A stretch of 64,000 nucleotides of DNA, from assembly GCF_012971745.1 (NCBI RefSeq), contig NZ_CP048834.1, positions 124,001 to 188,000 of the forward strand, in the 5' to 3' direction. This document shows, in pieces, positions 55,626 through 62,896 of this stretch. The notes below the pieces were generated by a model that saw nothing but the letters and a program-made list of their open reading frames with translations, had not been told where the DNA came from and searched no databases. Source of the stretch: Starkeya sp. ORNL1 (GTDB taxonomy: Bacteria > Pseudomonadota > Alphaproteobacteria > Rhizobiales > Xanthobacteraceae). Position numbers and translations under genes: made by a program. Position 1 is the first letter of the stretch, and every line of letters starts with the position of its first letter.

Positions 55626-56246
55626 ATGCCAGGCAAGAAAATCCTGATGCTCACCGGCGAGTTCACCGAGGAATACGAGATCTTCGTATTCCAGCAGGGG
55701 ATGGAGGCCGTCGGCCACACCGTCCACGTGATCTGCCCGGACAAGAAGGCCGGCGAGAAGATCCAGACCTCGCTGCACGATTTCGAAGGGCACCAGACCT
55801 ACATCGAGCGATACGGCCATCTTGCCGACATCAACAAGACCTTCTCCGAGGTGAAACTGGAGGAGTACGACGCGGTGTACTGCGCCGGCGGTCGCGGGCC
55901 GGAATATATCCGCACCGACAAGCGCATCCAGGCGATGGTCCGCCATTTCCACGAGACCGGCAAGCCGATCTTCACCATCTGCCACGGCGTGCAGATCCTG
56001 ATTGCGGTGGATGGGGTCGTGAATGGCAAGCGGGTCGGGGCGCTCGGCGCCTGCGAGCCGGAAGTGCGCCTCGCCGGCGGCATTTATGTAGACCTGTCGC
56101 CGACCGAAGCGCTGGTCGACGGCAATATGGTGTCCGCCAAAGGGTGGACGGCGCTCGCCGCCTTCATGCGCGAATGCCTGAAGGTGCTGGGAACCGAGAT
56201 CCGGCATTCGGAAGCCGCGCCCGCCGCATCGACCCGCGCTGCGTAG
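55626..56246 (+). CDS. DJ-1/PfpI-family protein
   Basis: 206 residues. The nucleophile elbow is FTICHGVQIL (reactive Cys), with partner Glu in LTGEFTEEYE and a GGRGPEYIR loop. PfpI/DJ-1 members include intracellular proteases, glyoxalases and isonitrile hydratases; the sequence is of the PfpI/ThiJ type found with sugar catabolism genes. Last gene of the ABC operon. Confidence 0.87.
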   Translation: MPGKKILMLTGEFTEEYEIFVFQQGMEAVGHTVHVICPDKKAGEKIQTSLHDFEGHQTYIERYGHLADINKTFSEVKLEEYDAVYCAGGRGPEYIRTDKRIQAMVRHFHETGKPIFTICHGVQILIAVDGVVNGKRVGALGACEPEVRLAGGIYVDLSPTEALVDGNMVSAKGWTALAAFMRECLKVLGTEIRHSEAAPAASTRAA

Positions 56247-56623
56247 AGCTAATTGCTTCCCGTGCAGCAGAACCGTTGCCGCGCGGGAAGCTCCGCTCCA
56301 CCCCGAGGTCAGCAAGGGCCTCTGATGACGCCAGTCGCTGCTAGGGCGAAGCGCCGGCATCCGCCTTGAGCCGCCGAGCCGTGCAAGACGGCGCTCGATC
56401 TCACGGGCCGCGAAAAACTCCTTTTCTGCCAATAATTTCTGGTACCGGGTGTCGTCCAGCCAGACAGAGGCCGCGCGGCTTGTTGATTGGCGAACTGAGC
56501 ATGCTTAGTCGGCGTAGCGCGAATGCGGACGACGGGGCGCTAATCGGCAACGAGCGGTTCGTCGCCAGCACTGCTATAGATGCCGCGAATGCTGGATGTA
56601 TCCCGGCAGAATAGGGGCAAACC
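56247..56623. other. Intergenic region before the small HTH-like gene
   Basis: 377 bases without a credible gene. A short minus-strand reading frame around 56330-56500 has amino-acid composition like real coding sequence (for example DDTRYQKLLAEKEFFAARE) but lacks a start and runs into the DJ-1 gene; it could be a decayed fragment. Confidence 0.35.
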
Positions 56624-56803
56624 ATGGCCGAGCGATTTGAACGGCACCGCCAACCCTGGACACATGAGGAACTGGAAAAGCTAAAGCTGCTCGCCAAGAA
56701 GGGCATGGCACTGAAGGCGATTTCAAAAGCGATGACCCGAAGCGAGGAATCCATCAAAGACCGCGCCAAACTCGATGGCATCGGTATCGCCAAGCTCCGT
56801 TAG
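56624..56803 (+). CDS. 59-residue helix-turn-helix-like small protein
   Basis: ATG 56624 to TAG 56801: 59 residues, MAERFERHRQPWTHEELEKL and on, ending GIGIAKLR. The motif W-T-x-E-E-L-E-K-L-K-x-L-A followed by MALKAISKAMTRSEESIKDRA is a SANT/Myb-like or HTH pattern; the ISKAMxRSEESI part looks like a recognition helix. GGGGC sits before the start. Small proteins of this type are common in Rhizobiales and their role is unknown. Stand-alone gene. Confidence 0.65.
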   Translation: MAERFERHRQPWTHEELEKLKLLAKKGMALKAISKAMTRSEESIKDRAKLDGIGIAKLR

Positions 56804-57039
56804 GTCGTGCTCACGGCACGGTCTTGAGTGCTACGCCAGGACCGTCTCCACGTGGCGCAAAGCCGAACGTCTGCAGATGGGCGATGATACCGCGTCCGTA
56901 ACGGCACGCAACGGCGTGCCATCGACTGAGCGAGGCGCATTCAGAGCCAAATCGACGGGGTTTTCGAACGTCAGCGGCACACTATATTGAGCCGGGCCCT
57001 TTACGCCCGATGCCGAGAGACGACGCCGGGAGCGAACAG

Positions 57040-57441
57040 ATGGCGACGACATATCCGGTCACCCGCAGCGAGGCGGAATGGCGCCGGCTCCTGACCCCCG
57101 AGCAATACGACATCATGCGCGGCCACGGCACCGAAGCGCCGGGCAGTTGCGCCTTGTTGTTCGAGAAGCGCCTCGGCACGTTCCATTGCGTCGGGTGTGA
57201 CTCGCCGCTGTTCGAGGGCAAGGTGAAGTTCGAGAGCGGCACCGGGTGGCCGAGCTTCAACGAGCCCATTGACGGGGCGGTGGAGACCACCACCGACCGC
57301 AGCTACGGCATGGTCCGCACCGAGGTGCACTGCGCGACGTGTGGCAGCCACCTCGGCCATGTATTTCCGGACGGGCCGCCGCCGAGCCATCAGCGCTATT
57401 GCATCAATGGCGTGGCGCTGAAGTTCGAGCCGAGATCCTGA
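57040..57441 (+). CDS. msrB: Peptide methionine (R)-S-oxide reductase
   Basis: 133 residues from ATG 57040 (GGGAG seven bases upstream); ATG 57010 is also in frame. The zinc Cys pairs are FHCVGCDSPL and HCATCGSHLGH; the catalytic Cys is in QRYCINGVALKF, and substrate-site residues FESGTGWPSF are present. Reduces methionine R-sulfoxide in proteins with thioredoxin. No msrA is adjacent. Converges with the cysteine hydrolase gene. Confidence 0.93.
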   Translation: MATTYPVTRSEAEWRRLLTPEQYDIMRGHGTEAPGSCALLFEKRLGTFHCVGCDSPLFEGKVKFESGTGWPSFNEPIDGAVETTTDRSYGMVRTEVHCATCGSHLGHVFPDGPPPSHQRYCINGVALKFEPRS

Positions 57442-57461
57442 AGCGTCCGCGGACAGCACTG

Positions 57462-57482
57462 GCGCGGGATTGCCCCCCGCGC
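57462..57482. terminator. Hairpin between convergent msrB and cysteine-hydrolase genes
   Basis: A seven-base stem, GCGCGGG (57462-57468) with CCCGCGC (57476-57482), and a seven-base loop, located between the two stop codons. No T tract. Confidence 0.4.
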
Positions 57483-57492
57483 TGACGACCGG

Positions 57493-58137
57493 TCAGACAG
57501 CCTCGTAGCCGCGCCCCTCTGTCGTGACCTCTCCAGAGCCCGCAAGCGCGACGAGAAAGTCGTTGTGCGTCATTGGCCGAGAGAACATCGGATAGTTCTT
57601 CTCGACCGCCATGCGCTGCTCTTCCTCGCTGAGCGTTGCCGTGCAGTCGGTGAGGGTGACGACGTCGTAGCCCTTCTCATAGCCGGTGCGCATCGTCGAT
57701 TCGACGCAGCAATTGGTGAGGAAGCCGCCGAGGGCGATCGTCCTGATGCCGCGGCTGCGCAGGATGAAGTCGAGATTGGTGCTGGCGAAGCCGCATAGGC
57801 CACGCTTGCCCTCGATGACGATATCGCTTTCCAGCGGTTTCAGGTCATCGACGATCTCGGCGCCCCAGGAGCCCTTGCGGAACGAGCGGCTGTCGACCAC
57901 CCCCTTGAGGATGCCATAAGGGTTCTGGCTAAGCTCGTGATAGTCGTCCGTGAAGGTGATGGGCGCAAAGACGATGGTGGCGCCGAGCGCGCGGGCCTGC
58001 TTCACCGTCTCGACGGAGTTCGGCAGCATCTGCGTCTGGTCCATGACCGGCTTGACCGCCTGGTGCAGCGTGCCGCCCTCGGTCGTGAAGTCGTTCTGAT
58101 ATTCGATAAGCACAAGCGCGGTGGACTTCGGATCCAT
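57493..58137 (-). CDS. Isochorismatase-like cysteine hydrolase
   Basis: 214 residues. Catalytic Cys in GGFLTNCCVESTMRTGYEKGY and Lys in EGKRGLCGFASTNLDF. The usual first-motif Asp is Glu here (LVLIEYQNDF), a change seen in some subfamilies. The family includes amidohydrolases for ureidoacrylate, biuret and nicotinamide; an amide or carbamoyl substrate would suit the nitrogen-compound enzymes next door. The gene is followed by the msrB terminator and separated by 180 bases from the ALDH remnant upstream. Confidence 0.85.
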   Translation of the reverse strand: MDPKSTALVLIEYQNDFTTEGGTLHQAVKPVMDQTQMLPNSVETVKQARALGATIVFAPITFTDDYHELSQNPYGILKGVVDSRSFRKGSWGAEIVDDLKPLESDIVIEGKRGLCGFASTNLDFILRSRGIRTIALGGFLTNCCVESTMRTGYEKGYDVVTLTDCTATLSEEEQRMAVEKNYPMFSRPMTHNDFLVALAGSGEVTTEGRGYEAV

Positions 58138-58318
58138 TGCTTTCTCCCTTGTCGCAAAGGCTGCGCAGAGCCTGGAATGTCACAGAGACGCGATATACCG
58201 GCGAATACTGCGCCCGCATGTGAGACAGGCGCAAGAACCTGCCGCGACGGCCGTCGCGTCTATGGCGCCGCCGGCTGTCGATGCCGGCGCCCAGGTTCCA
58301 CCCAAGGCCTTCTGCAGC

Positions 58319-58528
58319 GTGAAAGCCTGGATATCCATCACCAATGACATGCAGCAGGCGCTCGATCCCTCGCTGCGCCTCGAAACCGGCATGGTGCATG
58401 TCAGCGACACCACCGTCTCCGACGAGCCTCACGTTCCCTTCGGCGGCGTCAAGAACAGCGGCATCGCCCGCGAGGGCCGGCGCTACTCGCTGGAGAAACT
58501 CACCGAGGTGAAGTGGGTGACCCTGTAG
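58319..58528 (+). pseudogene. 3' remnant of an aldehyde dehydrogenase gene
   Basis: The frame encodes SITNDMQQALDPSLRLETGM, VHVSDTTVSDEPHVPFGGVK and a matching end (EKLTEVKWVTL), which is the C-terminal 60 or so residues of benzaldehyde/vanillin-type aldehyde dehydrogenases. The catalytic Cys, Glu and coenzyme domain are absent, and the sequence upstream of about 58319 has no homology to the family. The stop lies inside the convergent ureohydrolase gene by 29 bases. A decayed gene, or the edge of an old rearrangement. Confidence 0.8.
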
Positions 58529-59495
58529 ATTCCCCCGACTGGAAATAGCCGGCCCGCACCGCGGCGCCAATGAAGTTCAAAATGATGTGCCCAGCCGTGA
58601 TCGAGGTAAGGTCATTGATGTCGCGCGCGGGGGTGATTTCAACGAAGTCCATGCCGACAACCCGCCCTTTCTTCACCAGACCTTTGACGAGATCGATCGC
58701 CTGGCGATAGGTCACCCCGCCGGGCTGCGGAAAGGCGACGGCGGGCATCACGGCTGGATCGAAGCCGTCCGCATCGATGGTGAGATAATAACGGCCTCCA
58801 TCGGGAATGAGGTCGAGCAAGGACTTGGTCCCCATGTCCTCCCACTCGGCATGGGTGACGATGGTCGCGCCATAGGCTTTTGCGTCCGCGACCTCGCCGG
58901 GCCGGGCACTGCCTTGCCCGCGTATGCCGACCTGGAAGATTTTGTCGATATGGGCCATCTCCGAAGCGCGCCGGATCGTGCTGGAATAGCCCTGCGTCAC
59001 GCCGTTGACGTCGTGGCGCCAGTCGAGATGCGCGTCGAGATGAACCAGCGTGATCGGGCCCTGGTCGTCGAGAGCGCGGAAAATCGGGATCGGAATGCCG
59101 TGGTCGCCGCCGATCGAGATCGGCAGGGCTCCGGCAGCGAGGATCTTGCGGATCGCCGCTTCCGCGAGCCTGTAATGCTCGCCAAGCCGGTTCGCGTCGC
59201 CCGGAACGTCGCCGACGTCGACGACCTTGATGTCCTTGCCGTCGAACACCGGTCCGCCGATGTCGAAGTCATGGCGATCCAGGGACTGGCTGATTCGGCT
59301 CGAAGCCCGCCGAACCGCGGTCGGAGCATTGGTCTGGTCGTTGATCAATTCATCGATGGCGTAGGGATCGCCATAGGGCATGCCGATGATGGCGACGTCC
59401 GCCCTGAGGCTGTCGAGATCGGCGGCGAACGGGAAGTTCATGAAGGTCTGGAAGACGCCACGCGGTGCGGTCGTAAGCTTGGACATGGGTGCCAT
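58500..59495 (-). CDS. Agmatinase/ureohydrolase-family protein
   Basis: 331 residues. The dinuclear metal site is intact: GGDHGIP, LVHLDAHLDWRHD and LTIDADGFDP. The N-terminal segment IIGMPYGDPYAIDELIND and the C-terminal MDFVEITPARDINDLTSITA fit the agmatinase/guanidino-acid hydrolase group. Cleaves a guanidino compound to urea plus an amine; exact substrate uncertain. Last gene of an operon with the deaminase-like and creatininase genes. Its stop overlaps the ALDH remnant. Confidence 0.87.
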   Translation of the reverse strand: MAPMSKLTTAPRGVFQTFMNFPFAADLDSLRADVAIIGMPYGDPYAIDELINDQTNAPTAVRRASSRISQSLDRHDFDIGGPVFDGKDIKVVDVGDVPGDANRLGEHYRLAEAAIRKILAAGALPISIGGDHGIPIPIFRALDDQGPITLVHLDAHLDWRHDVNGVTQGYSSTIRRASEMAHIDKIFQVGIRGQGSARPGEVADAKAYGATIVTHAEWEDMGTKSLLDLIPDGGRYYLTIDADGFDPAVMPAVAFPQPGGVTYRQAIDLVKGLVKKGRVVGMDFVEITPARDINDLTSITAGHIILNFIGAAVRAGYFQSGESTGSPTSPR

Positions 59496-59519
59496 CGATG
59501 CTGGAGTGCCTGGGATAGG

Positions 59520-60293
59520 TCAGAGCTCGAAGCCCTGTCGAACGGCTTGCGTGACCAGTTCGACATGGTCGTCGAGCAGCCATTGGCCCTTTTCGGAAGC
59601 GGCGCGCTCGGCGCGCGCGAGCACGCCCGATGCCGGAATGAAGCCCGAAGGCTGCGGATAGCGGTCATAGGCAGGCACGCGCGCCGGCCCATCGCTCGGC
59701 ACCTTGCCCATGTCGACGAGGTCCGGGCGCAGCAGTAGCATGAAGGAGGTCTCGAGCAGGGAGGCGTGCTCGAGCTCGGTGCCGGGAAACCCCTCCGGAA
59801 AAAGCCGGTCGAGCGTCTCGCGGCGCACGAAGTCCCAGTACTCCAGCCGCAATATCTGCATGTCGGTGATGCCGTCGCGGCGCAATTCGCGCAAGGCGAG
59901 GTCGATCCCTTCGATGGCCGGCCACATGTTCTCGAAGTGACCGCAGGCCACGACCACGCGTCGTACGCCATCATGGCCGAGACCGCGGATCACGTCGCGC
60001 ACGACCAAGGAAAGCGTGTGTGCGTCGAGGCTGATGGTGCCGGGAAACGACTCGCCGCCGCCCGAGCGCGGTTGCGACTTGTAGCCATAGGGCACGGCGG
60101 GCGCGACCACACCGCCGATGTTGCGCGCCACCCGCTCGCACACGGAGGTCGGCAGGATGACGTCGACGCCGAGCGCCATATGCGGGCCGTGCTGCTCGGT
60201 TGCGCCGAGCGGCAGGAAAACCGTCGCGCCCTGGCGGACTTTCTCGGCGAATTCCGGCCAGCTGAGTTCGGCCATCAATGCGCTGTCGTTCAC
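59520..60293 (-). CDS. Creatininase-family amidohydrolase
   Basis: 257 residues from GTG 60293 (GGAAGGAG six bases upstream); a longer frame to 60359 lacks such a site. Metal ligands are Glu33, His35 and Asp44 in GATEQHGPHMALGVD, later VACGHFENM and LEYWDF; Glu in LEHASLLETS. The family includes creatinine amidohydrolase and mycofactocin MftE-type proteins. It starts 23 bases after the deaminase-like gene. Confidence 0.86.
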   Translation of the reverse strand: MNDSALMAELSWPEFAEKVRQGATVFLPLGATEQHGPHMALGVDVILPTSVCERVARNIGGVVAPAVPYGYKSQPRSGGGESFPGTISLDAHTLSLVVRDVIRGLGHDGVRRVVVACGHFENMWPAIEGIDLALRELRRDGITDMQILRLEYWDFVRRETLDRLFPEGFPGTELEHASLLETSFMLLLRPDLVDMGKVPSDGPARVPAYDRYPQPSGFIPASGVLARAERAASEKGQWLLDDHVELVTQAVRQGFEL

Positions 60294-60315
60294 TTGGGTC
60301 TCCTTCCCTGTGCGC

Positions 60316-61707
60316 TCAGATCGCCGTGGACCGCCACGGCCGGCGCTTGAAGCGATCAATTCCCGAGCGCTCGGCCAATGAATTCGCCGCGGCCTGCGCG
60401 CGCTCGCGGACGGCCTTCTCGTCCACGCTGGTCACCACGCCCTTCCGCACCACGAATGCGCCGTCGACCATGACGTCGCTGACCTCATGTCCGAGGGCCG
60501 AGTAGACGATGGCCGACACCGGATTGTGGATCGGCGTCATGAAGGCGTTCTCGTAGTCGATGACGATCAGGTCGGCCTTCTTGCCGACCTCGACCGAGCC
60601 GATCTCCCTATCCAGTCCGACCGCTCGCGCGCCATCGATGGTCGCCATCTCCAGCACCTTCTCCGCGGTGATGACGGTGGCGTCGCGAGTCAGGCCCTTG
60701 GGCACCAGCGCGGCGAATTTCAGCGCCTGGAACAGGCTGTGATTATTGCTGCTGGCTGGGCCGTCGGAAGCAAGGCCGACCGTGATGCCGGCCATGAGCA
60801 TCTCCGGGATCGCGGGGTAGCCGGACGCGAGATAGAGGTTGCTGCAGGGATTGTGCGAGACCTTCACGTCGTGATGACGCAGGACGCGCAAATCGTGCTT
60901 GTTGCACTGCACGCAGTGCACGGCCAGCACATCGGGGCCGAGGAAGCCGATCTCGCTGAGCAGTTCGGCATCGGTGCAAGAATATTGCGAGAACGCACGC
61001 TGAATCTCGAAGTCGGTCTCTGCCAGATGCGTGGTGACAAGTGCTCCCTCTTCGCTGGCAACCTGGCGAACGCGTCGGAAGCCCTCGGCTTCCACCGTCC
61101 AGATCATGCAGGGCGCCAGCCCGACCTGCACCCGCGCATCGGGTGTGTTGTGCGTGCGGATCAGGCTGCGGGCATGGGCCGTCGCTGCCGCCGAATCCTC
61201 GATGAGATGTTCGGGAACGCCGAATTCCTGGCCGGCGCTCAGGAACCCGCGGCAGACGAAGCCCCGTATCCCGGTTTCGTGGAACGCCTTCACCACATTC
61301 TCGGTCATGCCGGGCCGCGAATTGATGTACTGGAAATCGACCAGCGTCGTGACGCCCGAGCGCAACGATTCCACGCAGCCGTGCAGCGCCGCGATGTAGC
61401 TGTCGTCGCTGGTGAGTTCGCATGCCGCGGGCAGCGTCATGCAGGTGAACCATTTCTTCAGGACCATGTCATCGCCGAGACCCTTGAGCAGGGTCTGGAA
61501 CAGATGGGTGTGCGTGTTGACCATGCCGGGCATGACGATCCTGCCACGGCAGTCGATGGTTTCTGCATCAGGGTGCGCCTCGCACAGCTGCCGGCGGGTA
61601 CCGATCGCGGCGATACGCTGGCCTTCGATGTAGATGCTGGCGCTGTCAAGCACCTCGCGACGATCATTCATGGTGATCAACCATGCGTCGGCGAGGATCA
61701 CCCCCAT
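60316..61707 (-). CDS. TRZ/ATZ-type amidohydrolase (deaminase)
   Basis: 463 residues. The mononuclear metal site is seen in VNTHTHLFQTLL (HxH), TTHLAETDFEI (His), VSHNPCSNLYLASG (His) and LASDGPASSNNHS (Asp). N- and C-terminal beta-sandwich parts are present (ADAWLITMNDRREVLDSASIYIEG; VGKKADLIVIDYENAFMTPIHNPVSAIVY). Group members deaminate s-triazines, methylthioadenosine, 8-oxoguanine or cytosine-like rings. Here it is the first gene of a three-gene operon with creatininase- and ureohydrolase-family enzymes, which suggests a cyclic guanidine or hydantoin-type substrate (inference). Confidence 0.88.
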   Translation of the reverse strand: MGVILADAWLITMNDRREVLDSASIYIEGQRIAAIGTRRQLCEAHPDAETIDCRGRIVMPGMVNTHTHLFQTLLKGLGDDMVLKKWFTCMTLPAACELTSDDSYIAALHGCVESLRSGVTTLVDFQYINSRPGMTENVVKAFHETGIRGFVCRGFLSAGQEFGVPEHLIEDSAAATAHARSLIRTHNTPDARVQVGLAPCMIWTVEAEGFRRVRQVASEEGALVTTHLAETDFEIQRAFSQYSCTDAELLSEIGFLGPDVLAVHCVQCNKHDLRVLRHHDVKVSHNPCSNLYLASGYPAIPEMLMAGITVGLASDGPASSNNHSLFQALKFAALVPKGLTRDATVITAEKVLEMATIDGARAVGLDREIGSVEVGKKADLIVIDYENAFMTPIHNPVSAIVYSALGHEVSDVMVDGAFVVRKGVVTSVDEKAVRERAQAAANSLAERSGIDRFKRRPWRSTAI

Positions 61708-61894
61708 TTCTTCTTTCTCCCGAAACGCCTTTTCGCGTGGTGCAATGGGTAAATCTTAGCGCCAAACGGAGCGCACTTAATGAGGAATTCGCTGAACTAA
61801 GTTTCGTATATTCCCGATGTACACCGCGCGGACTTGCTGTGACCGTTGGGCAAGGTGATCCGGCGGGCGGAAGCACCGCGATGAAGATTCGGAT

Positions 61895-62887
61895 ATGCGC
61901 GCCGTCACCGTCGAGCAGCCTGGAAATCTGGACGCCCTGGCCGTCGTCGAACTCGCCGATCCGCAGCCACGCTCCGGCGAGGTGCTGGTCGCGGTCGATT
62001 ATGCGGCATGCAACTGGGGCGACATCCAGAAGCGCCAGGGGATCTATCCGGATCCGATGACCTATCCGCTGGTGCTTGGCGGCGAAGGTGCCGGCACCGT
62101 GATTGCCGTCGGCACCGGCGTCGAGACCCTCGCCATCGGGCAGCCGGTGGCATTCATCAGCGGGAGGGACATGCTGCGGGCCTTCGCCGACGAGGTCGCT
62201 ATCCCGGCGGAATTGGTCGTGCCGTTGCCACCCGGTTTCGACCGGGCCAAGGCAGCGGCGCTACCGGTCGCGGCGCTGACGGCCTATCACCTGCTCCACA
62301 CGGCGCATCATCTGCGTGCAGGCGACCGGATTCTGGTCCACGCCATCAGTGGCGGCGTCGGGCTCGCCTTGACTCAACTGGTCCGGGATGCCGGCGCGAT
62401 CGTGCTCGGCACGGTCGGCACGGGGGACAAGGCGGCGCAGGCCCTCGCGCTGGGCGCCGAGCGGGTCATCGCTCGCGACGTCGAGGATTTCGTCGAGGTG
62501 ATCATGCGGATGACCGATGGAGCGGGCATCGACCTCGTCATCGACTCCCTGGGGGCCGATATACTGGAGCGCAGCTTCGACGTGCTGCGCCCGTTCGGCC
62601 GGCTCATCAATATCGGCGAAGCCGCGGGGGACCCCGAATTCGACGTGCGCAAAGCGCTTTACAGGCGCTCGACCTCGATGGCCGGCTTCGAACTCATGCA
62701 TGCTGTACCCGGTTCGCCGCGATGGAATGCCGGTGTGCGCCATGTGATGCAGGCGCTGGAGGCGGGAACGCTGGAGATGCCGATCGCTGCCGAGTTCCCG
62801 CTGGAGGAGATCCGCGATGCACAGGCTCTGCTGGAGAGCCGCAGGACCATCGGCAAGGTCCTGATCCGCGTGCGCGGCGAGCGATAG
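61895..62887 (+). CDS. Zinc-independent quinone-oxidoreductase-like MDR enzyme
   Basis: 330 residues. The MDR N-terminal fold reads GEVLVAVDYAACNWGDIQKRQG and GGEGAGTVIAVG; the NADPH motif is VHAISGGVGLALTQLVRDAG. The structural-zinc cysteines are absent, as in quinone oxidoreductase (QOR) and crotonyl-CoA-type members. Probable NADPH-dependent quinone or enone reduction. It lies nine bases before the ammonia-lyase gene, so they are likely cotranscribed. Confidence 0.87.
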   Translation: MRAVTVEQPGNLDALAVVELADPQPRSGEVLVAVDYAACNWGDIQKRQGIYPDPMTYPLVLGGEGAGTVIAVGTGVETLAIGQPVAFISGRDMLRAFADEVAIPAELVVPLPPGFDRAKAAALPVAALTAYHLLHTAHHLRAGDRILVHAISGGVGLALTQLVRDAGAIVLGTVGTGDKAAQALALGAERVIARDVEDFVEVIMRMTDGAGIDLVIDSLGADILERSFDVLRPFGRLINIGEAAGDPEFDVRKALYRRSTSMAGFELMHAVPGSPRWNAGVRHVMQALEAGTLEMPIAAEFPLEEIRDAQALLESRRTIGKVLIRVRGER

Positions 62888-62896
62888 GCAGGCCTC

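Noticed and set aside
55569-56432. A 287-residue minus-strand frame starting at TTG 56432
   Set aside because: Most is antisense to the DJ-1/PfpI gene. The first 35 codons look protein-like but have no start signal; at best a decayed fragment.
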